A stretch of 64,000 nucleotides of DNA from Williamsia muralis NBRC 105860 (lineage in GTDB: Bacteria; Actinomycetota; Actinomycetes; Mycobacteriales; Mycobacteriaceae). Positions 19,103-28,395 of this stretch are shown in pieces (the stretch's first letter is position 1; each line of letters begins with the position of its first letter). The stretch covers positions 124,001 to 188,000 of the forward strand of contig NZ_BDAP01000006.1 in NCBI RefSeq assembly GCF_001598915.1, given 5' to 3'. A model generated the notes under the pieces. The model worked only from the letters and a program-made list of their open reading frames with translations, was not told the origin of the DNA and ran no database searches. The translations under genes and the position numbers were made by a program.

Positions 19103-19912
19103 ATGACGAATTCGCCCAGCACACCAACCGGTAAACCACTTGCCCTCGTGACCGGCGCCTCGAGCGGAATCGGCTACGAACTCGCGGCACTGTTCGCCGC
19201 AGATGGTTACGACCTCATCGTCGCTGCCGACAGCGAGAAGATCGACGCCGCCGCCGAGCGTCTCGGTGAGACCGGTGCTCATGTTCGGTCGGTCACCGCC
19301 GATCTGCGGACCGAGGACGGCGTGGCGCAGGTCTACGCAGCTGTCGCAGCAGACGAACGCCCCTTGGCCGCAGCGGCACTCAACGCAGGTGTCGGGCGGG
19401 GCGGCGCCTTCCTCGACACCCCGTTGCCCGACACCATGTCGGTCATCGACCTCAACGTGACATCGACGGTGCATCTGACCAAACTCGTCCTCGAGGACAT
19501 GGTGCGGCGCAATGAGGGCAAGCTCCTGGTCACGTCGTCGATCGCTTCCACGATGCCGGGGCCGTATCAGGCGGTGTACAACGCGTCGAAGTCCTTTGTG
19601 CAGTCGTTTGTCGAAGCGCTGCAAGGGGAGTTGAGTGACAGCGCGGTCACCGTCACATCACTGATGCCGGGTCCCACGGGCACCAACTTCTTCCATCGGG
19701 CGCAGATGGACGACACGAAGATGGGGCAGGCGAAGAAGGACGACGCCGGTGAGGTAGCGCGCCAAGGTTATGAGGCGATGATGAGCGGGAAGCGCAAAGT
19801 GGTGGCGAGCTCCATCATGTCGAAGGCGATGGCGGCGGTAGACGCTGTGACGCCGGACGTCGCGAAAGCGGCAGCGCACAAGTTCTTGGCCCGGCCGGGG
19901 TCGGGACGCTGA
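19103..19912 (+). CDS. Short-chain dehydrogenase/reductase
   Basis: 269 residues. Classical SDR marks are LVTGASSGIGYELA (NAD(P) site), LNAGVGRGG (NAG motif), VTSSIASTMPG (catalytic Ser) and YNASKSFV (Tyr and Lys). Substrate unknown. ATG 19103 (MTNSPSTPTGKPLALVTG) is chosen; longer in-frame starts lie inside the preceding gene. Confidence 0.9.
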   Translation: MTNSPSTPTGKPLALVTGASSGIGYELAALFAADGYDLIVAADSEKIDAAAERLGETGAHVRSVTADLRTEDGVAQVYAAVAADERPLAAAALNAGVGRGGAFLDTPLPDTMSVIDLNVTSTVHLTKLVLEDMVRRNEGKLLVTSSIASTMPGPYQAVYNASKSFVQSFVEALQGELSDSAVTVTSLMPGPTGTNFFHRAQMDDTKMGQAKKDDAGEVARQGYEAMMSGKRKVVASSIMSKAMAAVDAVTPDVAKAAAHKFLARPGSGR

Positions 19913-19935
19913 CGCGGGCCGGATGAGCTTGTCGC

Positions 19936-21003
19936 TCAGGCTTTGTCGCGGGTGGCCACGCCACGGCCGCTGAGTACCTTGCCCACTTCGCCGATGAGGT
20001 TGCGGCGTCGCAGCGGGGGGCTCGCCCCGTCCTCGGATTCGAGCACGGCATCCACTGATTGTTCGATGGTCTCTGTTCCGCTGAACCTGGGAGCCCAGTC
20101 GAGTTCCTGCCGTGCTCGGGTGCAATCGAGAAGGGGTACCTGGTAGGCCAACTCGATCCAGCCCCGGTCCACCGGTTGCACGTGCAGCCGCCACGACAGG
20201 GCAACCGCGCCGGCGACCACCGGCTTCGGAACGTGAATTAGACGGGCGCCCAGCGCTGTGGCGATGTCGGCCGCGGTCACCGGCGGATCGGAGGCGAGGT
20301 TGAAGGCGCCGTGAGCGCGTCGATCGATGATGGTGCCGATCGCCACGGCAACGTCGCGCGCATGGACCGCGGGGATGGTCAACGAGCGATCCAGGGGCAC
20401 CATCGGGAGCATCTTGAGCAGACCAGCGGGGAAGTAACCGGGGAGGGCGTAACGGAGCAGTTCGGCGCCGATTCCTCCTTGGCCGATGAAGCCGGGTCGA
20501 AGTCTGGCAACGGGCGGGGTGTTCGGATGTGTCTGCTCCCACTCGTCGATCGACCGTTCCGCGTCGACCTTGCCGATGCTGTAGACCGACTCCTTGACGC
20601 CTGATCGCGACCACGATTCATCGACAGCGCGATGATCGTCGACGCCGCTGTACACCGCGCCCGACGACATGTGCACCAGGTGACCGATGCCGGCGGCCGC
20701 GGAGGCGGCGAGCACATTGCCGGTGCCCTGCACTCCGGTCGCACGCAATCGGCCCACGCGATGCGACGGCTGGAATTGCCACGCCAGGTGGACAACAACA
20801 TCGACCCCTTCGAACGCCGCTGTCAGTTGTCGGACCGCTTCCCGGCCACCGACGTCTATCGCAAGCCATCTGGCGCTGTCATACGGCGGCACCGACTGGG
20901 GAACCCGTCGCGCGATCCCGATCAGGTCATGTCCGGACCCGGCGAGCTCGGACAGGAGTGCGGTGCCCAGGTTGCCGCTGGCTCCGGTGATGGCGATACG
21001 CAT
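19936..21003 (-). CDS. NAD-dependent epimerase/dehydratase (extended SDR)
   Basis: 355 residues. MRIAITGASGNLGTALLSEL is the nucleotide-binding GxxGxxG, HLAWQFQPSH and MSSGAVYSGVD carry the Ser region, and SVYSIGKVDAER the YxxxK pair. The family acts on nucleotide sugars or similar substrates; none can be assigned. It is convergent with the SDR gene (23-bp gap). Confidence 0.88.
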   Translation of the reverse strand: MRIAITGASGNLGTALLSELAGSGHDLIGIARRVPQSVPPYDSARWLAIDVGGREAVRQLTAAFEGVDVVVHLAWQFQPSHRVGRLRATGVQGTGNVLAASAAAGIGHLVHMSSGAVYSGVDDHRAVDESWSRSGVKESVYSIGKVDAERSIDEWEQTHPNTPPVARLRPGFIGQGGIGAELLRYALPGYFPAGLLKMLPMVPLDRSLTIPAVHARDVAVAIGTIIDRRAHGAFNLASDPPVTAADIATALGARLIHVPKPVVAGAVALSWRLHVQPVDRGWIELAYQVPLLDCTRARQELDWAPRFSGTETIEQSVDAVLESEDGASPPLRRRNLIGEVGKVLSGRGVATRDKA

Positions 21004-21049
21004 GCCGCAGCATTACCCCGCGCGTTCTGATCGCAACCGGGCCGAGGTG

Positions 21050-22384
21050 TCAGCGCCGCCTGTTCACCCGTGCCCCGGCGTAGACCAGCCCGATGACAAC
21101 CAGTGCTCCGACAAGCCCGATGGTGATCCGGGCCGTCCATGACGACCGGCCCGAATCCTGCACGGATGGGGACCTGGCCACGTCTTCGTCGGTGCCACCG
21201 GAGTACTCCACCGAACTAGGCGATGCGGGATCGTCGGTGAGCGAGCCGACGAACAGATCCGGTGACTGGGCGAATCCGTAGTCGAGCATTGCCTCGGCCT
21301 GTCGCCAGAACGAGCCGTAGGAGTCGTTGAGGCCGTACATCTGGACCACAAGGATGGTGCGTCCTTCCCGCTCCGCCGCGCCCACGAAGGTCTTTCGGGC
21401 ATCGTCGGTGTAGCCCGTCTTGCCTGCCACGGTGCCGGGATAGTCGTACAGAAGCTGGTTCATGTTGTAGACGTCGATCCCGGGATCCCCGGCAGGAGTC
21501 GACTGTGTGGTGGTCTCGGCGACCGCGCCGTCGACGCTCTGGTCAGTGGGGGTGGGCGTCGGCATGCCTGGGTAGCCGGGAAACCTCATCTGCGTCTGCT
21601 GCGAGATCTCCACGAAGTCGTCGTTCTTCAGGGCCTCGGCGAAGATGAGCGCCTCGTCGTACGGGGAGCTGCTCATCCCGGGACCGTCCAGACCGGAGGC
21701 CGACGCCGCCCGTGTGTCCAGGGCGCCCAGCTCGCGGGCTTTCTCGTTCATCCTGTCGACTGTCTCCTCCGGGCCGCCGAGAGCGCGGGCCAGGGCGTTG
21801 GCGCAGTCGTTGCCGGACACCATCATCAGACCTGCCAGGAGTTCGCGCACCGTGTAGACGCCACCCGGCCCGACACCGGCAGCATCGCCCTCCACCTCGT
21901 CGTCCTCCTGCGTTCCGGTGACCGTGTCGTCGAGATCCAACTCGTCGAGAACCACCAGGATCAGCAGGACCTTGATGGTGCTGGCGGGACGGTACCGACC
22001 GTGAGGGTCTTTGGCCGCCAGTACCTTGCCTGCGGTCAGATCGGCGATCAGCCAACCTGCCGCGGTGAGTCCGGCGGGTGGGGGAGCCGCATCCGGGGCT
22101 GTGACCACGCCACATCCGCCGAGTGCTTCACCACCGACCGGTGGGCTGGGCACGGGCAGAGGTGCAGGTGAAGATGAGCCCGGCGGAACCACCTCGGATT
22201 CGTCGACAGGAGGAATCGGCAGCGTCCTGTACGGGCAGCTGTCGGTGATGGTCTCGGGTGCCGGCGCACCTGCGGTCGGTGTGCCCTGGATCGGCGCAGC
22301 GGTCACCTCGGCGGCGCCGAGCGAGAGAGACGTCAGCATCACCACGGTCGCCAGGGCTGCGGCACGCGCCATCGATCGGATCAT
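21050..22384 (-). CDS. dacB: D-alanyl-D-alanine carboxypeptidase (serine, S11)
   Basis: 444 residues, exported. N-terminal signal peptide (about residues 1-30, ending VTAAP), a proline-rich linker, then the penicillin-binding core with RPASTIKVLL (SxxK), SGNDCANALA (SxN) and GTVAGKTGYTDDA (KTG). The C-terminus has a membrane anchor (ITIGLVGALVVIGLVYAGA) and RRR. It trims the terminal D-Ala of peptidoglycan pentapeptides. It matches dacB1 (Rv3330) in position. ATG 22384 fits the signal peptide. Confidence 0.9.
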   Translation of the reverse strand: MIRSMARAAALATVVMLTSLSLGAAEVTAAPIQGTPTAGAPAPETITDSCPYRTLPIPPVDESEVVPPGSSSPAPLPVPSPPVGGEALGGCGVVTAPDAAPPPAGLTAAGWLIADLTAGKVLAAKDPHGRYRPASTIKVLLILVVLDELDLDDTVTGTQEDDEVEGDAAGVGPGGVYTVRELLAGLMMVSGNDCANALARALGGPEETVDRMNEKARELGALDTRAASASGLDGPGMSSSPYDEALIFAEALKNDDFVEISQQTQMRFPGYPGMPTPTPTDQSVDGAVAETTTQSTPAGDPGIDVYNMNQLLYDYPGTVAGKTGYTDDARKTFVGAAEREGRTILVVQMYGLNDSYGSFWRQAEAMLDYGFAQSPDLFVGSLTDDPASPSSVEYSGGTDEDVARSPSVQDSGRSSWTARITIGLVGALVVIGLVYAGARVNRRR

Positions 22385-22513
22385 CGCCTGCAGGGTACCC
22401 GGGTCCGCAGACCGGGTGTGCTGCCTGCCCGCAGTGTCCGTATTCAACCGACCCAGTGGTTTGCGAGCGGTAACGGCCGTCGAATTGTCGTTTATCCGAG
22501 TACGATTCGCTGA

Positions 22514-23662
22514 GTGACCCCCGCCGAGAGCACCGTCCTCGGGACGCGCCTGCCCGGCCGGCTGTGTCTGGCGGCGATTGCCGTTGTCCTCGCAGTGGTC
22601 ATCGGGACGGCCGGGTGCGGATCGCCGGAATCCGAACAGGGTCCGTCCGTCGCGCAGTCTAGGGTGACCGCGACTGCCAAGGGATTGACCCTGGACGGAA
22701 AACCTTGGTGGCCCATCGGTTTCGCGGCCTATCAACTGGGTACCGATTGGCAACTCAACGAAGGTTGTGGCGCTCAGGTCGATCTGAACAAGTATTTCGC
22801 CTCGCTGCCCCCGAACGCGGTCACCCGGTTCAATCTCTTCTCGTCGTTCGCCAGGGACAAGGACACCGGTGAGATCGACTTCGGACGCCTGGACAAGATC
22901 TTCCAGGAGGCTGCCGACCACGACCAGATGCTCGTCGCGGTGCTCTCGGCGGGTGAGGGTGTCTGTGAGGACTTCGAATTCAAGGATCACTCGTGGTTCG
23001 CCGACCGCTGGGACGATCCCGCGACAGACGATTCGCCGATGGCATATGCGTCCTGGCTGGATGCGGCGGTGGCCCGGTGGGGAAACTCTCGCGCGCTCGC
23101 CGGGTGGGAATTGGTCGGGGAGGCCGAGCCGAGCAATTGCAACGACAGTCGGTGTTCGTGGCAGAACCGGCTCTGTCCGCCGCGTTCGGCCGAAGTGCTC
23201 CGGAAGTTCTTCGATGTCGCCGGTGCCCGGCTGCGTGCACTCGACCCGGACACGCCCATCTGGGCCGGGCTCGCAGGCGGCGGTCAGTGTGGTTCGCGCG
23301 GCGACGAGTACCAGTATGTCGCTGCATCGCCGGGGATCGACGTACTCGATTACCACGACTACGGGCCGCGGGGTGAGCCGCTGCCGGGAACGGCGACCGA
23401 CGGACTGCAGCGACGGATCCAACAGGCCGGTCTGGTCGGCAAACCGCTGGTGGTTGCCGAGATGGGCCAGATGGCGGGGTCGTGTGGGCCGTTGCAGGGC
23501 CGGGCGGACGACCTGACGCGGAAGATCACCGCCCAACGGGCAGCGGGCACCGCCGGTGCGTTGTTCTGGGCGTTTGTGCCCGACCCCCGGCTCGGCGAGT
23601 GCACGCTCGACATCGGCCCCGGGGATCCCATCTTTGCCGTGATCCGGGCGTTGAGTCCCTAG
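22514..23662 (+). CDS. Lipoprotein glycoside hydrolase (clan A, GH5-like, cellulase/mannanase type)
   Basis: 382 residues. A signal peptide with lipobox (VIGTAGC, Cys near residue 35) is followed by a TIM-barrel glycosidase. GWELVGEAEPSNC carries the likely acid/base Glu (about residue 205), DYHDYGP follows, and VVAEMGQM the nucleophile Glu (about 315). The ~110-residue spacing suits clan GH-A. TACGAT (22501-22506) is 7 bp before GTG 22514, suggesting a leaderless mRNA. It faces the exopolysaccharide operon, overlapping it by 4 bp at the 3' end, and probably trims that polymer, as BcsZ does in cellulose operons (inference). Confidence 0.75.
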   Translation: MTPAESTVLGTRLPGRLCLAAIAVVLAVVIGTAGCGSPESEQGPSVAQSRVTATAKGLTLDGKPWWPIGFAAYQLGTDWQLNEGCGAQVDLNKYFASLPPNAVTRFNLFSSFARDKDTGEIDFGRLDKIFQEAADHDQMLVAVLSAGEGVCEDFEFKDHSWFADRWDDPATDDSPMAYASWLDAAVARWGNSRALAGWELVGEAEPSNCNDSRCSWQNRLCPPRSAEVLRKFFDVAGARLRALDPDTPIWAGLAGGGQCGSRGDEYQYVAASPGIDVLDYHDYGPRGEPLPGTATDGLQRRIQQAGLVGKPLVVAEMGQMAGSCGPLQGRADDLTRKITAQRAAGTAGALFWAFVPDPRLGECTLDIGPGDPIFAVIRALSP

Positions 23663-25344
23663 AGCGTCGGAGCTTCCTCAACCCGGTAGACCCGCCAATC
23701 GGGCTGATCCTCACCGTCATTGGGTACCTCGAGCTCCAGAGTCGCGATGTCGGCGCCGGTTTCGTACAACGTCGGATACCGCAGGTTCACCGCGTCGGAC
23801 TCACCGCGACCGGTGTTGGGCACCGACAACAGGTATCGGACCTCATTTCTGCTGGGGTCGTTCAGGTAGGCGGTGAAATCCAGATCAGAGGGGACCACAA
23901 AGGTCTTGGGCTTTCGAGATGCGGCGACAACAGCGAATCCGTAGACGGTGTCGGTCAGCACCGAGCCCTCGGGCAGGTCGAGGCTGTCGAGATACTTCGC
24001 CAGCTCTCGTTCGGTGGAAAACGTTGACGCAATGCGGTGTTCGGTTGCCTTGCGTTCGGTGACGTTGTCCGGGTCCGGGTCGAGCACCGCACCCAGCGCA
24101 TACTCCTGCGGGGCATATTTGGGTTTGCTCATGCCGTACGCCGAGGCGGGCACGGTGATCGCCACCAAGACAACGGCCACTGCGAGTCCAGGCCACGTGC
24201 GGGCAGAACCCACCCGGTGGCGAGCGGGCGAACGGCGGGCCTGCGGTGGTTGCGGTGCGTACTTGCCCCGCCGTTTTGTGATCGTGCACGCGCGCGCAGG
24301 GACCAGCAGGATGGCGAGCGTGGCGGCCAACGGGATCGCGACGATGTAGAACCGCAGGAAGCCAAAGGTCGATCCACTGGCATAGCTGTACCCCTGGAAG
24401 CCCAGAACGCTACCGAACAACACGATCGGCACCAGCAGCGGAGCCCAGTCGCCACGCCACCATCCGGCGACTCCGGCAGCGAGGGCCAGCGGGATAAGCG
24501 TCGGTGCCAGGAGCACAGTGGACACCACCGCGAACTCGACACCGGGCACGAAATCTGTTCCACCGCCTTCGGACTGCTGGAGAATCGCCGAGTTGCCGTA
24601 CTGAGAACTGAACTGTGCAAACGCCTGGCCCGTGATGAGCCAGCTGCTCGCAGCCCAGCCGATGAAGGCGAAAAAGCCCGGTGCGGCGACCAATCCGCCG
24701 TCCAGCAGGGCTCGTCGCCATCGCAGCCGCGGCGAGGCGCGGATGGCCGTGGTCGCTGCGACGAGCAGCGAGGCACAGGCGATGGCGGCGACGGCGTCAT
24801 AACGGGTGAGGTAACCCAGACCCAGCGAGATGCCGGCAGCCGCGAGGTGGTGAACGTCGTCGTCTGTGGTCCAGGCGATCAGCCGGCGCACCGCCCAGCA
24901 CACGAAGAACACAAATGGCGCCTCGCTCATACCGTTCGACCCGTAGAAGACGATCATGGGGTTGAACGCGAACAGCGCGGTGACGATCAAGGCGAACGAC
25001 CGCGGCAGTCCACGGTCCGCGGCAGTTGCGAAGATCTGTACCGCGGCACCGGACATGAAGGCCGCCGACATGAGCACCCCGGAAAAGGCTCGTTCGGTCA
25101 ACGGTGCCCACAGTGGGCTGAATGCCACTGCGGGCAACTGGATCAGCGAGGTCAGAGGCGTGAAGACGAAACCGATGGCCGCGACGTGCGGGTCGCGACT
25201 GAACAGAACGGTTTGTGCCGCAGACACCCGGGACAGCGAGTCGCCGATGATGAATCCTTCACGCACGCACAGTACGTAGCCGACCACCACGTAGACGGCG
25301 AGACTGACGAAGTAGATGGTCCGGCCGAGTCCGCGATCAGACAT
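23659..25344 (-). CDS. Multispanning membrane glycosyltransferase-like protein (GT-C/ArnT type)
   Basis: 561 residues with about 10 membrane spans. GFIIGDSLSRVSAAQTVLFSRDPH after span 1 gives the acidic first loop of polyprenyl-phosphate-sugar-dependent GT-C enzymes; LGYLTRYDAVAAIA follows in a later span. A soluble ~130-residue tail contains the hydrophilic end. ATG 25344 overlaps the GT2 gene by 8 bp. It is last in the four-gene operon and may decorate or extend the polymer. Confidence 0.7.
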   Translation of the reverse strand: MSDRGLGRTIYFVSLAVYVVVGYVLCVREGFIIGDSLSRVSAAQTVLFSRDPHVAAIGFVFTPLTSLIQLPAVAFSPLWAPLTERAFSGVLMSAAFMSGAAVQIFATAADRGLPRSFALIVTALFAFNPMIVFYGSNGMSEAPFVFFVCWAVRRLIAWTTDDDVHHLAAAGISLGLGYLTRYDAVAAIACASLLVAATTAIRASPRLRWRRALLDGGLVAAPGFFAFIGWAASSWLITGQAFAQFSSQYGNSAILQQSEGGGTDFVPGVEFAVVSTVLLAPTLIPLALAAGVAGWWRGDWAPLLVPIVLFGSVLGFQGYSYASGSTFGFLRFYIVAIPLAATLAILLVPARACTITKRRGKYAPQPPQARRSPARHRVGSARTWPGLAVAVVLVAITVPASAYGMSKPKYAPQEYALGAVLDPDPDNVTERKATEHRIASTFSTERELAKYLDSLDLPEGSVLTDTVYGFAVVAASRKPKTFVVPSDLDFTAYLNDPSRNEVRYLLSVPNTGRGESDAVNLRYPTLYETGADIATLELEVPNDGEDQPDWRVYRVEEAPTL

Positions 25345-26902
25345 TGCCGCCCGCCGCGTCGAGGGGAACCTGGCTCGGCCCGGTCTTCGATGCGGCTGCC
25401 GCCGCATCTGGTTGTCCGACACCGGAGTCGCTGTCCGGCTTCGCGGACAACCCATGGAAGGTCTTCTCCCAGTACGAGGGATTGCGGATCAGCTGGTAAC
25501 ACCCTTTTGCCGACGCCACACTCATCATCACCCAGTAGAGCGGCACGGTCAGGGCAGGCAACAGCAGATCGGGACGATCGTCTTCGCGCAGCGCGATCAG
25601 GTTCATGTAGATGGTGGCGCCGTTGCCGAAGATCAGCGACACCAGCGCCGGGAAATAGATGTACCAGGGGAAGACTTCGCCGATGACCGCGGGCTGGCCG
25701 AGAAACCACGAGACGGTGATCAACCAGAAGACGAGATTGAGGCATGCGATGACGGGTGTACCGGCCAACAGCAAGGTGAAACGGATGAAACTCACGGTAC
25801 CGATCGCCCGCCACAGGCCCACCGGACGTCGGACATGCACCAGCCAGGTCTGCAGATAGCCCTTGTACCACCGTGATCGCTGGCGGACCCAGTTGATGGG
25901 ATCGCTGTTGGCCTCTTCCAGAGTCACCGAATCGATGACGGCGGTGCGGTAGCCGGTCTCGGCGATGCGGACACCGAGGTCGGCGTCTTCGGTGACGTTG
26001 AACGGGTCCCACGCACCGATCTCACGGAGTACCGAGCGCCGGAGATGATTGGACGTGCCGCCCAACGGGATCGGGGCCTTGCTCCGCATCAGGCCCGGCA
26101 ACAGGTATCCGAACCACAGTCCGTACTCGGCGGTGAACCACCCGGTGAGCATGTTCTGCCTGCCGTTGTGGAACGCGAGTTTGGCCTGGACGCACGCCAC
26201 CGAATCGTCCTCTGAGGCAAAGGCTGCCACCACGCGCCGGAGCTGAAGGGGATCGGGCAGGTCCTCGGCGTCATAGATGGTGACGATCTCACCGGTTGCC
26301 AGGTGCAGACCGTAGTTGCAAGCCTTCGGTTTGGTTCGGGGGTCGGCCGCCGGGACCAGCACGATGGTGATCATCTCGACGTCCTGACACCCCTCGGCCG
26401 CCGAGATCGTGACGTCGTCATCGGCCTCGAGCAACAACAGGACCTGCAACTTGTCCGACGGGTACTCGAGCGCGGCCATCGCGCCGATGAGATCGGCAAC
26501 CACCTCTGGTTCGTTGTAGGCGGGTACCAGGATGGTGTATAGCGGGAGGTCGGCGTCGGGGATGGCCCGGGCCCGTTCGTCGCTGATGTTGATCGGGCCC
26601 GATGCCAGCCCGCGCCGGAACAGCAGCAGCCTGTCGATCATCGACCAGACGTAACCGAGGGTGCAGACACCGATCAGGGCAGTTGCTGTCGGAATGGGTT
26701 GCCAGATGGCGAACCCGACAACCACCACGAGGAGCCCGATCAGGAAGTTCTTCTGCCATCCCAGAACTGCGATCGACGCCGATCTGAGCGGATCGGCCTC
26801 ACGGAGCCCCTCGATGGCATCGTGCAACGCCGCGGCCTTGAACTCCTCACTCAGTTCACCGGGAACCGAGGGACCCGTGGGGTGCTCCGGTGGCCCCGTC
26901 AT
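25337..26902 (-). CDS. Processive family-2 glycosyltransferase, cellulose-synthase-like
   Basis: 521 residues. All the D,D,D,QxxRW hallmarks are present: VPAYNEPEV, LEADDDVT, IYDAEDLPDP (DxD), NVTEDADLG (TED) and VRQRSRWYKGYLQTW. Two N-terminal and about four C-terminal membrane spans match a BcsA/hyaluronan-synthase-like enzyme that polymerises and exports a beta-glycan. There is no PilZ (c-di-GMP) domain at the C-terminus. ATG 26902 overlaps the upstream stop by 4 bp (ATGA). The polymer is unknown. Confidence 0.88.
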   Translation of the reverse strand: MTGPPEHPTGPSVPGELSEEFKAAALHDAIEGLREADPLRSASIAVLGWQKNFLIGLLVVVVGFAIWQPIPTATALIGVCTLGYVWSMIDRLLLFRRGLASGPINISDERARAIPDADLPLYTILVPAYNEPEVVADLIGAMAALEYPSDKLQVLLLLEADDDVTISAAEGCQDVEMITIVLVPAADPRTKPKACNYGLHLATGEIVTIYDAEDLPDPLQLRRVVAAFASEDDSVACVQAKLAFHNGRQNMLTGWFTAEYGLWFGYLLPGLMRSKAPIPLGGTSNHLRRSVLREIGAWDPFNVTEDADLGVRIAETGYRTAVIDSVTLEEANSDPINWVRQRSRWYKGYLQTWLVHVRRPVGLWRAIGTVSFIRFTLLLAGTPVIACLNLVFWLITVSWFLGQPAVIGEVFPWYIYFPALVSLIFGNGATIYMNLIALREDDRPDLLLPALTVPLYWVMMSVASAKGCYQLIRNPSYWEKTFHGLSAKPDSDSGVGQPDAAAAASKTGPSQVPLDAAGGNV

Positions 26903-28392
26903 GCGGGTACCTGCTTCTTGAGCGGCGCGAGCTGCGCCTCGACCAGGTCTCTACCGAACTCGGTGAGCAGCCCCTCGTCCTTGAACACGGGGTCGTTGTT
27001 GGTCACCACAGAATTGCCGCGGAGCAGCACGGTGAAGACCGTGTTGAGGTTGCTGACCAGTGCGTTGGCCGGCTCGGGAAATGGCGCATTCGCCTCGTGG
27101 TTGTCGACGGTAAGCACGGTCACCCGCTGTGCGGCGCCGCCGTTTTCCCAGGTCCAGGTGAGCTTGGTCCAGGTGACGAGCAGCTTGTCGTCGACCACCG
27201 CGTACATCCGCCCGATGATCCCGTTACCGAGGTTGACGTCACGTCCTGCACTGGAGCGGGTCTGCGACATGTCGTAGAGGACGTTGTCGGGGTAGATCGT
27301 GAACGAGATCGGCCGCCGGCTGGTGACGCTGTCGACCACCACCTCCCGCGGGCGGGACAGCTTGTCCCACTCGAAGTTCCCCTCTTCCGCGAGCATTCGC
27401 TGCCGGATCAGGACCGAGTTGGTGCCGAAGAACCTCTTGACCCACCGGTATTCGACGGTGCTCGTCGTCTGCCACTGCGGAGGGGAGATGAGCGGTGTAC
27501 GGAACGGAAGGCCGTCCACCTGACGTACCGGGGGAAGGCTGGGAACGGGAAGCGTGATGAAGGCCAGAAGAATTGCGATGACCCCGACCACCGGCACCGA
27601 TCGCCACACCTCGCCGGCGGTCAACGGGTTGATCGACCGTTCGAGTGGACGTTTCTTCTCTCCCCGGCGTGAGTAGAAGTAGAGACCGAGGCTGACCACC
27701 ACCGTTGCGGTCAGTGTGGGCGTCTGCTGGTACACCATCACCGGCGCATTGGGATAGAACTCGATGAGTACCAACAGGATTGCGCCACCGACCGCAAACG
27801 TCAACGCCGCGCCGGTCACCGCGCGTTGCCAGGTGCGTCCGACGGCGATGGCGGTCGCGAACGCAGCAAGTCCGAGGGCGACCAGCCCGGCGATCTGACG
27901 GCCGCCACCAAGGGTGATCACCATGATCCGATAGGGCAGCGGGAACATCATGAGCAGCAGGAGCCATACCCACGCGAATCGGGTGACCGGCCGAAGACCG
28001 AACAGCATGATGCTGGCGCTGATGAGGAAGATCCACATCGCGAGCAGATCGAGATGGAGAAGGCTGAAGTCGTCCGAGTATCGGCGCAGCAGAACGCCTT
28101 TGATGAGCAGTGCCAGTACCAGCCCCATGAACCCGACGATCACGTCCGTCTGCCGGTCGTGAATCGGCAACTCGCCGGTACGGCGCCGGGCCACGCCCTG
28201 CGCCGCCAGCAACGCCAGCCACGGCACCGAGAAGACGTAGCCGATCAAACTACCCGAGTACGCCTCTTCGGAGATGTCGCGCCACGTCGAGTAGAAGGCG
28301 ATGAACGTTGCGGCGAGAATGATGGCCCATCGCAGCGCGATTCGCGATGCGGGGTGCCACCGCGAGAAGATCGATCCGGACGACGCCGCCAC
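26899..28392 (-). CDS. Polytopic membrane protein of the exopolysaccharide operon
   Basis: 497 residues: about nine spans in the first ~290, then an outside domain of ~200 residues (WVKRFFGTNSVLIRQRML, TWTWENGGAAQRVTVLTVDNH). The layout recalls exosortase/EpsH-type proteins with a fused soluble domain, but no exosortase cysteine motif is seen, so the family is not assigned. It sits 3 bp after the BcsB-like gene and overlaps the GT2 gene by 4 bp, so it is surely co-expressed with both. Confidence 0.72.
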   Translation of the reverse strand: MAASSGSIFSRWHPASRIALRWAIILAATFIAFYSTWRDISEEAYSGSLIGYVFSVPWLALLAAQGVARRRTGELPIHDRQTDVIVGFMGLVLALLIKGVLLRRYSDDFSLLHLDLLAMWIFLISASIMLFGLRPVTRFAWVWLLLLMMFPLPYRIMVITLGGGRQIAGLVALGLAAFATAIAVGRTWQRAVTGAALTFAVGGAILLVLIEFYPNAPVMVYQQTPTLTATVVVSLGLYFYSRRGEKKRPLERSINPLTAGEVWRSVPVVGVIAILLAFITLPVPSLPPVRQVDGLPFRTPLISPPQWQTTSTVEYRWVKRFFGTNSVLIRQRMLAEEGNFEWDKLSRPREVVVDSVTSRRPISFTIYPDNVLYDMSQTRSSAGRDVNLGNGIIGRMYAVVDDKLLVTWTKLTWTWENGGAAQRVTVLTVDNHEANAPFPEPANALVSNLNTVFTVLLRGNSVVTNNDPVFKDEGLLTEFGRDLVEAQLAPLKKQVPA

Positions 28393-28395
28393 GGA